A DNA stretch of 64,000 nucleotides from Paenibacillus sp. E222 (GCF_013401555.1 NZ_CP058552.1:1674001-1738000); one strand, 5' to 3'; numbered from the stretch's first letter, positions 18,765 through 28,362 are shown. The notes: generated from the letters alone by a model not told the origin. Numbers and translations: made by a program.

Positions 18765-20246
18765 ATGAATCAATTACCGAAACTGATGGGAAACGACAGC
18801 ATCCCAATCTACGTACAGCTCTCGGATCACATCAAAAAGGAAATCATTCAGAGGGAGCTGGTGGAACATAGCAAAATGCCTTCTGTACGCAAGTTGGCCG
18901 AGATGCTGGGCATAAGTACAACTCCCGTAGAATGGGCATATCAACAATTAATTGCCGAAGGTTATGTATACAGTCAGCCGCGAAGAGGATATCGGGTACG
19001 TCCCATCACGGATCGTTATAGTGAAATTCAAATTCCGGCGAGAACCGAGCCTAAGGATATGCAAGTTCATGAACACCACCATCATGAACGTAAAATAGAG
19101 GGAAATGCAATTCGTCCAATAAGAGTGGTCGGATTTGATTTTCACATGTCACGTAATGACTTCAGCCTGTTCCCGTTTGGCAAGTGGCACCAGTATGCGA
19201 ACCGGATCTGGCGTGAAGAGGCAGAGGAATTATTGTTCTACGGAGATCCACAGGGCGAGTGGGGCCTGCGATGTGAGATTGCCAGTTATCTTGGACAGTT
19301 CAGGGGCGTAAACTGTTCTCCAGAGCAGGTTGTATTGGGTGCAGAGCAGCACTTGTTAATGTGTTTGCTTGTGCAGACGTTAACTCACAAGAATGGACTA
19401 CAAACCATTGGGGTAGAAAATCCTGGCTATCGACTGCTGCCGGGCACATTCCGGAATTATGGTTATCAAGTGGTTCCAATCTCCCTAGATGATGAAGGAT
19501 TAGATATATCAGAACTGGATCGTGTGGGAGTGAAAATAATAAGTGTCTCACCTTCGCACCAATTTCCTCTGGGCATGACTATGCCCATTGCCAGAAGATT
19601 GGCTTTGCTGGAATGGGCGGAGCGAACGGGTGCATACATCATTGAGGATGATTATGACGGCGAATTTCGGTATCATGGACGGCCTATTCCGTCCATGCAG
19701 GGTTTGCGAGAGGGCAGCAGGGTGATTTATATGGGCGGATTTTCCCAAGTTCTCGCTCCTGCTCTGTGTGTTCATTATATGGTACTTCCCAAGGAGATAA
19801 TGGGTTCCTTTCGGGAGATGTACAAGACGATCCTGTTTGAACAGTCCGCCTCCCGTCTTCATCAGCGCACGTTGGAAATGTTTATGCATGAGGGAGAGTT
19901 GGGTAAACACATTCGTAAAATGCGTAATGTTTATAAGCGCAAACATGACTTGATTGTTCAGGCAATTCGGCAGTATTTCGGAGAAAAGGTTGAGATAATT
20001 GGCCAGAATGCCGGATTTCATCTGGTGCTTAGAATTGCTTCAACACAAACAGCCGCGGAGCTGGTAGCTGCGGCGTTAAGCGCTGGTATACAGATTAGTT
20101 CAACAGAATACCTGTGGACGGATGGGAGTGAACCAGCAGATGGCAAAAGGGAATTCATTATAGGGTTTGCTGGTATTGAAGCGGAACGCATTGGACCGGG
20201 TATCGCCGCATTGGCAAAAGCATGGAGAGATCTTTACGCCTTGTGA
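18765..20246 (+). CDS. MocR/PdxR-type regulator (GntR helix-turn-helix + aminotransferase-like domain) lacking the PLP lysine
   Basis: Protein of 493 residues. The N-terminal winged helix (about 10-80) reads SIPIYVQLSDHIKKEII, SVRKLAEMLGISTTPVEWAYQQLIAEGYVYS. The fold type I aminotransferase domain (about 125-490) retains EDDYDGEFRYHGRPIPSMQ. At the Schiff-base site, where MocR proteins have SFSK, the sequence is GGFSQVLAPAL with Gln328 (codon CAA 19746-19748). It may therefore bind PLP non-covalently, bind something else, or not bind PLP. ATG 18765 follows GAGGTG. Its last 13 bp overlap the convergent TetR gene. Confidence 0.88.
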   Translation: MNQLPKLMGNDSIPIYVQLSDHIKKEIIQRELVEHSKMPSVRKLAEMLGISTTPVEWAYQQLIAEGYVYSQPRRGYRVRPITDRYSEIQIPARTEPKDMQVHEHHHHERKIEGNAIRPIRVVGFDFHMSRNDFSLFPFGKWHQYANRIWREEAEELLFYGDPQGEWGLRCEIASYLGQFRGVNCSPEQVVLGAEQHLLMCLLVQTLTHKNGLQTIGVENPGYRLLPGTFRNYGYQVVPISLDDEGLDISELDRVGVKIISVSPSHQFPLGMTMPIARRLALLEWAERTGAYIIEDDYDGEFRYHGRPIPSMQGLREGSRVIYMGGFSQVLAPALCVHYMVLPKEIMGSFREMYKTILFEQSASRLHQRTLEMFMHEGELGKHIRKMRNVYKRKHDLIVQAIRQYFGEKVEIIGQNAGFHLVLRIASTQTAAELVAAALSAGIQISSTEYLWTDGSEPADGKREFIIGFAGIEAERIGPGIAALAKAWRDLYAL

Positions 20247-20857
20247 GCGGCTCCGTCCAAAAATAAAGCTACCAGCTCACGTGCCAGATCGGCAATCGTT
20301 GCATACATGTCGCGTACGCCTTCGCGGTTTGCCAGCATCAGCAAGGAAGTGAACGCGTGGGCAAGCAGTATCGGATTGGCAGATCGCAAATAACCGTTGT
20401 CCATCTCCCGCTTGAAGTGGGTGGCAAGGACTTCATAAATGCGGACTTCGGCTTCACGGATCTGGGCCAGCTGATCTGCATCCAGATAGGTATTGGCTTC
20501 ACGCATCATGGTCTCGGTATCGACGTGGGAGTGTTGCATCCGTCCTTCCGCAACTTTCTCCAGCCGCTCTTGCAATGTACCGGGTGCATCCATACGAAGA
20601 GCTGTTTGCTGCATGCTCATGGCCATCATACTGGTGATGGCGACGGTGAACAGCTGTGGCTTGCTGGAAAAATGATAATAGATCGATGCTTTGGTCACGC
20701 CGCATAGCGAGGCAATTTGCTGAAGAGAGACGGGCTCATACCCGTATTCCATAAATAGCCGCGAGGCGGTCATCAGTATTTTCGACTGGGCTGATGCCTG
20801 ATCAGCGCCTGCTTTGGGCCTGCCGGGCGAGCGGGGCGGGTTCTTTTTTTTGCTCAT
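20234..20857 (-). CDS. TetR-family repressor, likely controlling the MMPL exporter
   Basis: Protein of 207 residues. The N-terminal helix-turn-helix is clear: KILMTASRLFMEYGYEPVSLQQIASLCGVTKASIYYHFSSKPQLF (about 26-70). The rest is the helical ligand and dimer domain. It is divergent from the MMPL gene, the standard layout for local repression, and an inverted repeat lies between them. Its 3' end overlaps the MocR gene by 13 bp. ATG 20857 follows AGAGGT. Confidence 0.9.
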   Translation of the reverse strand: MSKKKNPPRSPGRPKAGADQASAQSKILMTASRLFMEYGYEPVSLQQIASLCGVTKASIYYHFSSKPQLFTVAITSMMAMSMQQTALRMDAPGTLQERLEKVAEGRMQHSHVDTETMMREANTYLDADQLAQIREAEVRIYEVLATHFKREMDNGYLRSANPILLAHAFTSLLMLANREGVRDMYATIADLARELVALFLDGAAHKA

Positions 20858-20941
20858 GATTGCATACCTCTTTACTTATTCATGTTGGCTGTACAAAATT
20901 GTTCACAAAATTAGTATTTGCAATATTAACCTTCTGGTATA

Positions 20942-20960
20942 TATAATTAAGTCAATTATA
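20942..20960. promoter_or_regulatory. TetR operator candidate
   Basis: TATAATT (20942-20948), 5-bp centre, AATTATA (20954-20960): a perfect inverted repeat between the divergent tetR and mmpL genes. Confidence 0.55.
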
Positions 20961-21037
20961 CTATGACCCGTGGTTCATTTCTATATTTATCACATAAAAA
21001 CGGCTTCATAGAACCAAAATAGGGAGATGAAGAGACA

Positions 21038-23269
21038 ATGCAAGAACGTTCGGGCTACGGCCGCTGGGTTGCCGGCAAACGAAGCAAATGGATTACATTG
21101 TTGGTATGGATCATCATCGCGGTTGTTCTTGGTGTAGTGTGGCCTGCGGTAGGTGACCGTGAAACGAATAACGCACAGGATCTGAGTGATTCCAAGCCAT
21201 CGGTGCAGGCGGCAGCAGTTGCCCAGAAAGAGTTCCCCGGAGGCGAAGGTGTTCCTGCGCTCATCGTATGGCGTCAAGCCGGGGGGCTGACGGATGAACA
21301 GATTGAGAACATTCAGGCGTTAACCGAGCGACTGGATCAAGATCCGGTGGAGCAGCAGCAATCTGTTGTACCACTATATCAGTTGCCGCCACAGGCCCTG
21401 AAAGGTCAGCTTTCGGAAGACGGAAGCACCTTGGTTATGCCGCTCTTTTTCAATCAGGAAGCTGATTCGTCACAGCTGAAGGAAGGCATTGAAGCACTGG
21501 AGCAGAAAACGAAAGACATTTTTGGCTCCGACCCATTTGATGTTGCCATTGATGATGTCAGCGCACTAAGTGCACGGGTTACTGGTCCGGTTGGGATATC
21601 GATTGATGCGAGCGGATTGTTCTCATCTGCGGATGTATCCCTGCTGATTGCAACCGTTGTGCTGGTACTCGTGCTGTTGCTGTTGATCTACCGTTCGCCA
21701 GTACTGGCGATTATCCCGATTATTGCAGTTGGGTTCGCTTATATGGTCACCAGTCCGATTCTCGGATTTATGGCGGATCAGGGCTGGATTACAGTGGACG
21801 CGCAGTCCATCTCGATTATGACGGTGCTGTTGTTCGGTGCAGGAACGGACTATTGCCTGTTCATGATCTCCAGATTCCGTCAAATGCTCTATCAAGAGCC
21901 GGATAAAAAGAAAGCACTCTTCCAGGCGATTACCGGATCGTCCGGTGCGATTGCGATGAGTGGATTTACAGTTGTTGCAGCACTGCTTGTACTGCTGTTC
22001 GCAGAGTATGGTGCCTATCATCGATTTGCCGTACCATTCAGTTTATCCATCTTCATCATGTTTATTGCGAGCCTGACGCTGGTTCCGGCATTGCTGGCGA
22101 TCTTCGGTCGGGGTTCATTCTACCCGTTTGTACCTCGGACGCATGATATGGAAGTAGAACGTGCGAAGAAAAAAGGCAAACCAGCGCCTGCTCCGCGTAA
22201 AATCAAGGAAAGCTGGATTGGCCGTACAGTAGTCACCAAACCGTGGACGGTTCTGGTAATTACGCTGGTGTTGTTGGGTGGACTGGCTGCTTTCTCTAGC
22301 CAAATTAAATTCACGTATGACCTGTTATCGTCCTTCCCGGAGAATGTTGCATCTCGTGAAGGTTTCAAAGTTATTGGAGAACAGTTCTCGGAAGGTGAAC
22401 TCGCTCCGGCGAAAGTGATTATCGATACAGAAGGTAACGAGACTGATCTGAAGCAGCGTCTGGAATCGCTGGATTACGTAAGCAAAGTAGGTGAAGCGCA
22501 GCAGGGTGCTGAGAATGCGAACATCACCGCTTACGATGTGGAATTCAATCTGAATCCATACTCGATGGAGGCGATGCAGCATATCCCGGATCTGCGGGCA
22601 ACGGCTGAACAGGCATTGAAAGATGCTGGCATAACAAGCGTGGACAGCCATGTCTGGATCGACGGTCAGACGGCTGAGCAGTATGACATCGAAGTCACCG
22701 GAGAGCGGGATGCCAGCATCATTATCCCGGTGGTGATCGGGATGATCACGTTGCTGCTGCTGTTATACCTGCGTTCCGTTGTAGCAACGGCGTATCTGAT
22801 CGCGACAGTAGTACTATCCTACTTCTCTGCATTGGGCTTGGGATGGCTCATTATTCACTATGGACTAGGAGCAGACGCCATTCAGGGAGCGATTCCGCTG
22901 TATTCCTTCGTATTCCTCGTGGCGCTGGGTGAGGACTACAACATCTTCATGATCTCGAGCATTTGGCAAAAACGCAAAACGATGCCACTTCGCCAAGCGA
23001 TCAAGGAAGGTGTGGGGGAAACCGGATCTGTTATTACTTCCGCAGGTCTGATTCTCGCAGGTACGTTTGCCGTACTGGCAACACTGCCTATACAGGTACT
23101 GGTGCAGTTCGGTATTATCACGGCTGCGGGTGTCTTGCTCGATACGTTCCTTGTTCGACCGTTCATGGTGCCAGCCATTACCACGTTGCTGGGCAAATGG
23201 GCTTTCTGGCCAGGCAAGTACGTGCCTGTTCCAGAGAAAGCCAAAAAGAGACAAAAACAATCCATGTAA
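21038..23269 (+). CDS. MMPL/RND-family membrane exporter
   Basis: Protein of 743 residues with two repeats, each a leading helix, an extracytoplasmic domain and a five-helix bundle. The paired GAGTDYCLFMISRFRQ and ALGEDYNIFMISSIWQ motifs carry the Asp-Tyr pair thought to carry protons in MMPL transporters. The ends are basic. Substrates in this family are lipids or hydrophobic drugs. ATG 21038 follows AGGGAG. A divergent TetR gene and a palindrome suggest induction by substrate, and a terminator follows at 23287-23327. Confidence 0.9.
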   Translation: MQERSGYGRWVAGKRSKWITLLVWIIIAVVLGVVWPAVGDRETNNAQDLSDSKPSVQAAAVAQKEFPGGEGVPALIVWRQAGGLTDEQIENIQALTERLDQDPVEQQQSVVPLYQLPPQALKGQLSEDGSTLVMPLFFNQEADSSQLKEGIEALEQKTKDIFGSDPFDVAIDDVSALSARVTGPVGISIDASGLFSSADVSLLIATVVLVLVLLLLIYRSPVLAIIPIIAVGFAYMVTSPILGFMADQGWITVDAQSISIMTVLLFGAGTDYCLFMISRFRQMLYQEPDKKKALFQAITGSSGAIAMSGFTVVAALLVLLFAEYGAYHRFAVPFSLSIFIMFIASLTLVPALLAIFGRGSFYPFVPRTHDMEVERAKKKGKPAPAPRKIKESWIGRTVVTKPWTVLVITLVLLGGLAAFSSQIKFTYDLLSSFPENVASREGFKVIGEQFSEGELAPAKVIIDTEGNETDLKQRLESLDYVSKVGEAQQGAENANITAYDVEFNLNPYSMEAMQHIPDLRATAEQALKDAGITSVDSHVWIDGQTAEQYDIEVTGERDASIIIPVVIGMITLLLLLYLRSVVATAYLIATVVLSYFSALGLGWLIIHYGLGADAIQGAIPLYSFVFLVALGEDYNIFMISSIWQKRKTMPLRQAIKEGVGETGSVITSAGLILAGTFAVLATLPIQVLVQFGIITAAGVLLDTFLVRPFMVPAITTLLGKWAFWPGKYVPVPEKAKKRQKQSM

Positions 23270-23286
23270 ACGATGGATGGATTCAG

Positions 23287-23327
23287 ACAAGGACAGTGGG
23301 AGCTCAAGCCTGCTGTCCTTGTTTTTT
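23287..23327 (+). terminator. Terminator after mmpL gene
   Basis: ACAAGGACAG pairs with CTGTCCTTGT, followed by TTTTTT. Confidence 0.88.
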
Positions 23328-23442
23328 ACCATTTTCCTATTGGAGTGCAGGCTGCTTCGGGCAAATGCTGAGATGGAATGGGGGAACTGTAAAATATCCG
23401 CAGAATGAGGCGTGTTTCCTACTTTCTTTAGTTATGGAAGGT

Positions 23443-23471
23443 TTACGTGGCCAAGGGTTTTGGGACATAAT
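23443..23471 (+). promoter_or_regulatory. Possible promoter of the nucleoside-hydrolase-like gene
   Basis: TTACGT (23443-23448), 17 bp, CATAAT (23466-23471), about 65 bp before the start codon. Confidence 0.4.
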
Positions 23472-23535
23472 AGAGGTAACGTCAGCCACAGGCAGACGGA
23501 CGGGATGAACATCAATGGGACAACCAGGGGGAAGG

Positions 23536-24501
23536 ATGAAAACAAGCATGACGAACCAACTTAGTGTGTACTTTAACCATGACGGCGGCGTGGATGACCT
23601 CGTATCGCTGTTCATGCTTCTACAAATGGACAATGTAAATGTAACCGGTGTATCGGTTATTCCGGCAGACGGATATCTGGAGCCAGCTACAGATGCCAGC
23701 CGTAAAATTATCGATCGCTTCGGCACATATTCCGTAGAGGTAGCGAAATCCAACTCCAGAGGGAAGAATCCGTTTCCTGCGGCGTGGAGATTGCATTCCT
23801 TCTATGTAGATGCACTTCCAGTACTGAACGAATCCGGCAAAATGGAAGCTCCTTTGTCTGCCGTTCCGGCCCACCAGCATCTGATTGAGAAAGTGCGCAG
23901 CACCGAAGGCAAAACGCTGCTCCTGTTCACAGGACCGCTGACTGACCTCGCGCGTGCACTGGATGAAGCACCAGACATTGAAGAGAAAATTGACAAGCTT
24001 GTATGGATGGGTGGAACGTTCGAAAGAGGGAACGTTGAAGAGCCTGAGCATGATGGTACAGCAGAATGGAACGTATTCTGGGACCCGGAAGCGGCTTACC
24101 GTGTATGGCAGAGCGGTATCCAGATTGATCTGGTAGCCCTGGAAAGCACGAACAAAGTACCTCTGACACCTGCTGTACGTAACCGTTGGGCTGCAGAGCG
24201 TCGCTTTGAAGGCGTTGACTTCCTGGGTAACTGTTATGCAGGATGTCCGCCACTGGTATACAGCGAAACGAATTCCACGTACTATCTGTGGGATGTGTTG
24301 ACTACGGCTTCCGTTGGACGTGAAGACATCGTGAAGAAGAAAACGGTGAACTGTATTGTTATCCCGGATGGTCCAAGCCAGGGGCGTACGGTGGAACAAG
24401 CAGACGGACGTCCAGTACAACTCGTGTATGATACCGATCCAGAAGCGTTCTTCACATACATGACGGATTTGGGCAAAAAAGCTGCTCCGCAGCGTTATTA
24501 A
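23536..24501 (+). CDS. Nucleoside hydrolase-like protein (IUNH superfamily) with altered calcium motif
   Basis: Protein of about 321 residues with the inosine-uridine nucleoside hydrolase fold: FTGPLTDLARAL, KLVWMGGTFERGNV, AEWNVFWDPEAA and YLWDVLT. The N-terminal calcium motif is YFNHDGGVDD, so the first Asp of DxDxGxDD is Asn. That may change metal binding or specificity. Family members cleave the N-glycosidic bond of ribonucleosides. Start ATG 23536 follows GGGGGAAGG; ATG 23548 is also possible. It is monocistronic with its own promoter and terminator. A canonical relative lies at 47590. Confidence 0.8.
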   Translation: MKTSMTNQLSVYFNHDGGVDDLVSLFMLLQMDNVNVTGVSVIPADGYLEPATDASRKIIDRFGTYSVEVAKSNSRGKNPFPAAWRLHSFYVDALPVLNESGKMEAPLSAVPAHQHLIEKVRSTEGKTLLLFTGPLTDLARALDEAPDIEEKIDKLVWMGGTFERGNVEEPEHDGTAEWNVFWDPEAAYRVWQSGIQIDLVALESTNKVPLTPAVRNRWAAERRFEGVDFLGNCYAGCPPLVYSETNSTYYLWDVLTTASVGREDIVKKKTVNCIVIPDGPSQGRTVEQADGRPVQLVYDTDPEAFFTYMTDLGKKAAPQRY

Positions 24502-24542
24502 TTCAGGCGGCCGCAAGGCCAGCCTCCATTAAAGGTACAACC

Positions 24543-24619
24543 AAAAAAAAGCCGCAGGCAGAGTGAACAGGAATGGGGTAATCCCCATGTTTCCGTTCCC
24601 TGCCTTGCGGCTTTTTTTG
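24543..24619. terminator. Bidirectional terminator
   Basis: AAGCCGCAGGCAG pairs with CTGCCTTGCGGCTT, with A8 before and T7 after, between the convergent nucleoside-hydrolase-like and chemoreceptor genes. An inner GGGGTAATCCCC hairpin is also present. Confidence 0.9.
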
Positions 24620-24661
24620 TATTCATCTGGTGGGCTATTGATTGCCCATTTGCAGTCAGAT

Positions 24662-26380
24662 TTATATTTTGAATCGGCTTATCAACCCGTTCAATTCACT
24701 GGACAACACACGAAGGGATTCCGCAGATGTACTCATCTCATCCATCGATTGCAGCTGCCCGTCAGTTGCAGCGGAAACCTCCTGAATGCTGGAAGAAGAC
24801 TTGCGCGAGATATGTTCCATATCCTCAACGGAGGCGGATACTTCTTCGGCACTGGCGGAGAGCTGCTCGGAAGCGGCAGACACTTCGTGCAGACGTTCAT
24901 TCATCGTCTCAATGCCGGAATGAATGGACGTGAACGAGCGTCCTGCTTCCTGAACAACAGCCAGACCGGCCTGAACTTCTGAGGTACTGGCCGACATATG
25001 CGAAGATAAAACGGCAGTCTGACGCGTCATTTCGGCGATCAGTTCAGTCACATGCTGGGACGATTGCTCGGATTCCCCTGCAAGCTTCCGAACCTCGGAA
25101 GCAACAACGGCAAATCCGCTGCCATGTTCCCCGGCCCGAGCAGCTTCAATGCTTGCATTCAATGCCAGCAGACTGGTCTGGGAAGCGATGCCCTTCATCA
25201 TGTGGGCTACCGATTCAATTTTGCTGGAGTATTGTGCAAGCTGGGAGGTAGTTGCTTCCATCTGGGCGTTGGCCTGATGAATTTTGTCCATGCGGTCGAT
25301 TGCTGTGTTGATGTTGGTCTGACCCTGCATCGCGTTATGGGTCGTCTCCTCGGATACATCAGCCACCATGGAAGATGAATTCGCAATATGCTGCATGCTG
25401 CGTGTAATTTCCTCCATCGCTACAGTTACTTCGCCTGCCCGTGCAACCTGCTCCGCAGCGCCTTTGGCTGTGTGGTCTGTGTGCTCAGCAATGCGCTGGC
25501 TGGCTTCCGCTGTCGCCTGCGAGTGTCTGGATACCCCTTCGGCTGCTTGCAGCAGGGAATCGGAGCTTTTGCGGATGCCTGTCATGACATCTCGTGTATC
25601 CGTGACCAGATGTTTGAACTCCGAAGCCAGTTGTCCAACCTCGTCCTTCCGTCCAAGCTCGACATCGACGGTCAGATCACCTTTGCCTACCTCAGCAATG
25701 ATCTTCTTCAGTTTCACCAGAGGACGGGTCAAATAATGAGCAAATCCATAGACCAGCAGCACGCTGAGTAATACGATGGCAAAGGCAGTCCAGATCATGG
25801 TCATCCGATTGCGTGTCATTAGCTCGTAGACGGCAGTAGAGTCGAGGTCGGCACCAACCAGACCAAGCAGTTCCCCATTAGCCCCATGAATGGGTACATA
25901 AGCTGTAATCGTTGCGCCGTATTCATCCTGGGTCAGATCGCCCCGGAAAGGTTCGTTTTGTGCAAAGGCTTGCAGCATTCCCGCATATTGGTTCTCTTCA
26001 GGAGACCCGTAAGGCGAGAAATCATCCTCTTCCACATCTGGAGCAGCGCCATCCACCACGTAATAATACGATGCGGCTCCGTTCTCTTCACGCTTACCAA
26101 GCGTGTATAGATACTTCAACCCATTGGCCTGGCGAAGCTGGCTGAGTTGTTCGCGCAATATGTCGTAATACTCGGTTTGATCCTGTCCTGTACTGAGCGG
26201 TGCATACAGGGAGGTGTCGATGGATTGCGCTGCTCGTTCGGCAACAGCCTGCGCCTGCATGCCCATTGATTGTTCAACCAGCTGTGCAGATGAGCGATAC
26301 ATGGTAATGCCAAGAACGGCTCCTGCCGCTAGCATCAGACAGGAAAAAAATAAAAAGATACGCATAAACAAACTGTTCAT
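24662..26380 (-). CDS. Methyl-accepting chemotaxis protein
   Basis: Protein of 572 residues: helix 1 (about 5-27), an extracellular sensor of about 180 residues of single-Cache type ([41 protein letters not shown]), helix 2 (about 215-240), HAMP ([21 protein letters not shown]), then the long coiled-coil signalling domain. The conserved tip [36 protein letters not shown] contacts CheA and CheW. It probably senses a small extracellular ligand. ATG 26380 was chosen because the transmembrane helix follows directly and AAGGGGGAA precedes it, though with long spacing. Confidence 0.92.
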   Translation of the reverse strand: MNSLFMRIFLFFSCLMLAAGAVLGITMYRSSAQLVEQSMGMQAQAVAERAAQSIDTSLYAPLSTGQDQTEYYDILREQLSQLRQANGLKYLYTLGKREENGAASYYYVVDGAAPDVEEDDFSPYGSPEENQYAGMLQAFAQNEPFRGDLTQDEYGATITAYVPIHGANGELLGLVGADLDSTAVYELMTRNRMTMIWTAFAIVLLSVLLVYGFAHYLTRPLVKLKKIIAEVGKGDLTVDVELGRKDEVGQLASEFKHLVTDTRDVMTGIRKSSDSLLQAAEGVSRHSQATAEASQRIAEHTDHTAKGAAEQVARAGEVTVAMEEITRSMQHIANSSSMVADVSEETTHNAMQGQTNINTAIDRMDKIHQANAQMEATTSQLAQYSSKIESVAHMMKGIASQTSLLALNASIEAARAGEHGSGFAVVASEVRKLAGESEQSSQHVTELIAEMTRQTAVLSSHMSASTSEVQAGLAVVQEAGRSFTSIHSGIETMNERLHEVSAASEQLSASAEEVSASVEDMEHISRKSSSSIQEVSAATDGQLQSMDEMSTSAESLRVLSSELNGLISRFKI

Positions 26381-26483
26381 TAGTAGAAATGTTCCCCCTT
26401 GATATGTAGGACTGTTAGCCTTTCTCAATTGCATACGAACGTATATGTATTCATTTCTATCTGAAATATCGGCATCGGGAGGG

Positions 26484-26521
26484 TAAAGAATTAGCTCCTG
26501 AATCAAGATGATCCGGGAGCT
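26484..26521 (-). terminator. Weak terminator-like hairpin after the lipoprotein gene
   Basis: AGCTCC (26493-26498) pairs with GGAGCT (26516-26521). On the minus strand AATTCTTT follows. Confidence 0.4.
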
Positions 26522-26575
26522 CTAGTGGATGAGGCATGGATCTTTTACGGTCCATGAAAAAATCGCAAAGGCTTT

Positions 26576-27313
26576 TTAAGGAATTGGCACTAGTTGGTCA
26601 TCTTCAATCTTCCATTGTGACATCTCATCTTTAGTCACTTCTGCTTTAAAAGTGTTGGATTCCTGGTCATACATCACTATAGCGGCATTCATGACTTTAT
26701 TCAGATTTGCGCTTACCAGGTATTCCTTATCCATTTTATAGATGGATGTTTCCGCTGCTGTACCAATGGTAGCAACAATCTCCTTAATCCCGTCCTGATC
26801 TACATCAGCCTCCACAGTATGTGCTTCTATATGTAGCACCGTTGGGGGGGAAGTGCTGAGAGACACATAATTAGAAATTGGTGCATTAGCTCCAACAGAG
26901 CTGCTCACTTTTACGTAAGATTGCCCCAAAACATCAACTGTACTTGTCGAATAGTCGTTGGCTCCTTCATACCCGATCTGTCCCATATCATAAGTTCCGT
27001 CTTTAAATTGAAGTGCAGCATAAACTTTCTCTACATCATCATTCTTTTTATACGTTAAAACCTTGGACTCATCAACTGCTTGCCTCTTCAATTGTTTAGA
27101 TTGCTCCACTGCATTGATTTTGGTTAGTGGCTCGGCAGTTAAGGACGTTGTATACTTCAACTGAAACTGCTTTGCTTCTGGTGTTACTACATTCGCAGCA
27201 GGCTGCTCCGTTGCACTGGTAGTATTATTCGTTGGTGAAGGAGCATCTGAAGACGTGGTGCTGCATCCCGTAACAACTCCCAATAAGATTAATGCTGTTA
27301 CTGTTTTTTTCAT
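26576..27313 (-). CDS. Putative lipoprotein of unknown function
   Basis: Protein of 245 residues. The signal MKKTVTALILLGVVTGC ends in lipobox VTGC, followed by a Ser/Thr/Pro linker. The mature part has alternating strands, including DVDQDGIKEIVATIG, which resembles a calcium-binding or FG-GAP-like loop. No specific family is recognised. ATG 27313 is chosen because the lipoprotein signal starts there; ATG 27334 adds seven residues and is possible. It may be exported and membrane-anchored. Confidence 0.75.
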   Translation of the reverse strand: MKKTVTALILLGVVTGCSTTSSDAPSPTNNTTSATEQPAANVVTPEAKQFQLKYTTSLTAEPLTKINAVEQSKQLKRQAVDESKVLTYKKNDDVEKVYAALQFKDGTYDMGQIGYEGANDYSTSTVDVLGQSYVKVSSSVGANAPISNYVSLSTSPPTVLHIEAHTVEADVDQDGIKEIVATIGTAAETSIYKMDKEYLVSANLNKVMNAAIVMYDQESNTFKAEVTKDEMSQWKIEDDQLVPIP

Positions 27314-27369
27314 TGAAAACCAACCCACTTTCATTTTTGCTTGGATCTTGGACACAGATTTCAAGCATT

Positions 27370-27397
27370 ATTGTCTCGTCTTTCTAGACGATAACAA
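27370..27397 (-). terminator. Hairpin after the DUF3105 gene
   Basis: TTGTC-CGTC pairs with GACGA-ACAA around TTTCTA, about 25 bp after the DUF3105 stop. It has no good T-tract, so termination is uncertain. Confidence 0.35.
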
Positions 27398-27419
27398 TCG
27401 CATATTTGTTGTTAAAATA

Positions 27420-28163
27420 TTACATCGTCCCGCCACCTTGGCGGATGGAGGCAGGAATCTTCTCTGGTCCCTGGTTAATATATTTATTAATAAAAGTGCC
27501 TACTTTGGCATCATCGAATTGGTCCAGCTTCATCGTTTTGGTCCATGCCGTCACAACGACCTCACTGCCCTCAGGGATGTCCTTGTTCGGCACAGCGAGA
27601 ATACCTGATCCAGCTTTGCGGAACTTGGCAAGGTATTTCAGATGCTGCTTCAGCTCATCACTTGCGTTCTCACGATAATAAATAATGATATCCCCATGTT
27701 CCAGATTATGTACCAGGTATGGATAGCCGGGAAAATCGGTGTAAAATCCAAACTTGATATCATGCGGGTTATGAGGCCCCGACGTTGGGATGGTCATCTC
27801 ATATTGAATCGGTTCTTCCGTATGATCTGCTCCGTAGTAGTTATCGTCAGTCACGTCGATCGCAGCACCAGCATTCAGATCTGCTACATCATACTTGGTA
27901 AGTGCCCCCTGCATGAAGAAAAGAACAAACGCAATGATCGACACCCCCAGTAGTGCATGAGCAGCCATGCGGATGGATCGGGTTTTCTTTTTAATCACAG
28001 CTCGTTCATTCTTCTTCATATGTGCCAGTACAGACTTCTGGGTGCGTGAAGACCAGATATAAGCTGCGATGGAGAACAATAGAACGATTGCCCCAACGAT
28101 AAGCCACAGGTAGGATGTGCCTGCCTCGTGGTCCATTTGCATATGATTCATATTCATGTCCAT
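27420..28163 (-). CDS. DUF3105 membrane protein with Met/His-rich N-terminus
   Basis: Protein of 247 residues. The N-terminus MDMNMNHMQMDHE is unusually rich in Met, His and Asp. Two membrane helices follow (about 16-36 and 67-87), then a C-terminal extracytoplasmic DUF3105 domain: TSGPHNPHDIKFGFY, YPYLVHNLEHGDIIIYY (conserved HNLEHG), VVVTAWTKTMKLDQFD. The leader is of the kind seen in copper-handling proteins, but a metal role is inference. ATG 28163 follows GTAGAGG. Two matching palindromes lie in the 160 bp before the gene, suggesting tight regulation. Confidence 0.82.
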   Translation of the reverse strand: MDMNMNHMQMDHEAGTSYLWLIVGAIVLLFSIAAYIWSSRTQKSVLAHMKKNERAVIKKKTRSIRMAAHALLGVSIIAFVLFFMQGALTKYDVADLNAGAAIDVTDDNYYGADHTEEPIQYEMTIPTSGPHNPHDIKFGFYTDFPGYPYLVHNLEHGDIIIYYRENASDELKQHLKYLAKFRKAGSGILAVPNKDIPEGSEVVVTAWTKTMKLDQFDDAKVGTFINKYINQGPEKIPASIRQGGGTM

Positions 28164-28209
28164 ATCGATTTCCTCTACCCTTCGTAATAAAATGAATGAT
28201 CATAACAAT

Positions 28210-28228
28210 ACACTACATAATGTAGTGT
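28210..28228. promoter_or_regulatory. Operator-like palindrome 1 before the DUF3105 gene
   Basis: ACACTACAT and ATGTAGTGT flank a single A: a perfect 9-1-9 dyad, about 47 bp before the start codon. It resembles TACA-N2-TGTA sites of CopY/BlaI-type repressors, but the central spacer is one base longer. Confidence 0.6.
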
Positions 28229-28307
28229 TAATGAAAATGGTACAGATCCCATATAAGCATGGGGGGGTTCTCACCTCATATCCTTACGTAAAAAAGAACA
28301 TACCTTT

Positions 28308-28326
28308 ACACTACACATTATAGTGT
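28308..28326. promoter_or_regulatory. Operator-like palindrome 2 before the DUF3105 gene
   Basis: ACACTA and TAGTGT in the same 19-bp frame as palindrome 1, with two inner mismatches, 98 bp further upstream. The identical outer half-sites and length argue for one regulator binding both. Confidence 0.55.
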
Positions 28327-28362
28327 ATGGAATGTAACGAGTGCAATCTGCTGACGCTGAAA

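Noticed and set aside
22963..23508. 181-codon open frame overlapping the end of the MMPL gene in another frame
   Set aside because: It runs through the conserved MMPL C-terminus, the terminator and the next promoter; composition is Cys/Arg-rich as expected of a shadow frame.
23620..24516. 298-codon minus-strand frame opposite the nucleoside-hydrolase-like gene
   Set aside because: Antisense to a gene with clear family motifs; its own translation has no domain and crosses the bidirectional terminator side.
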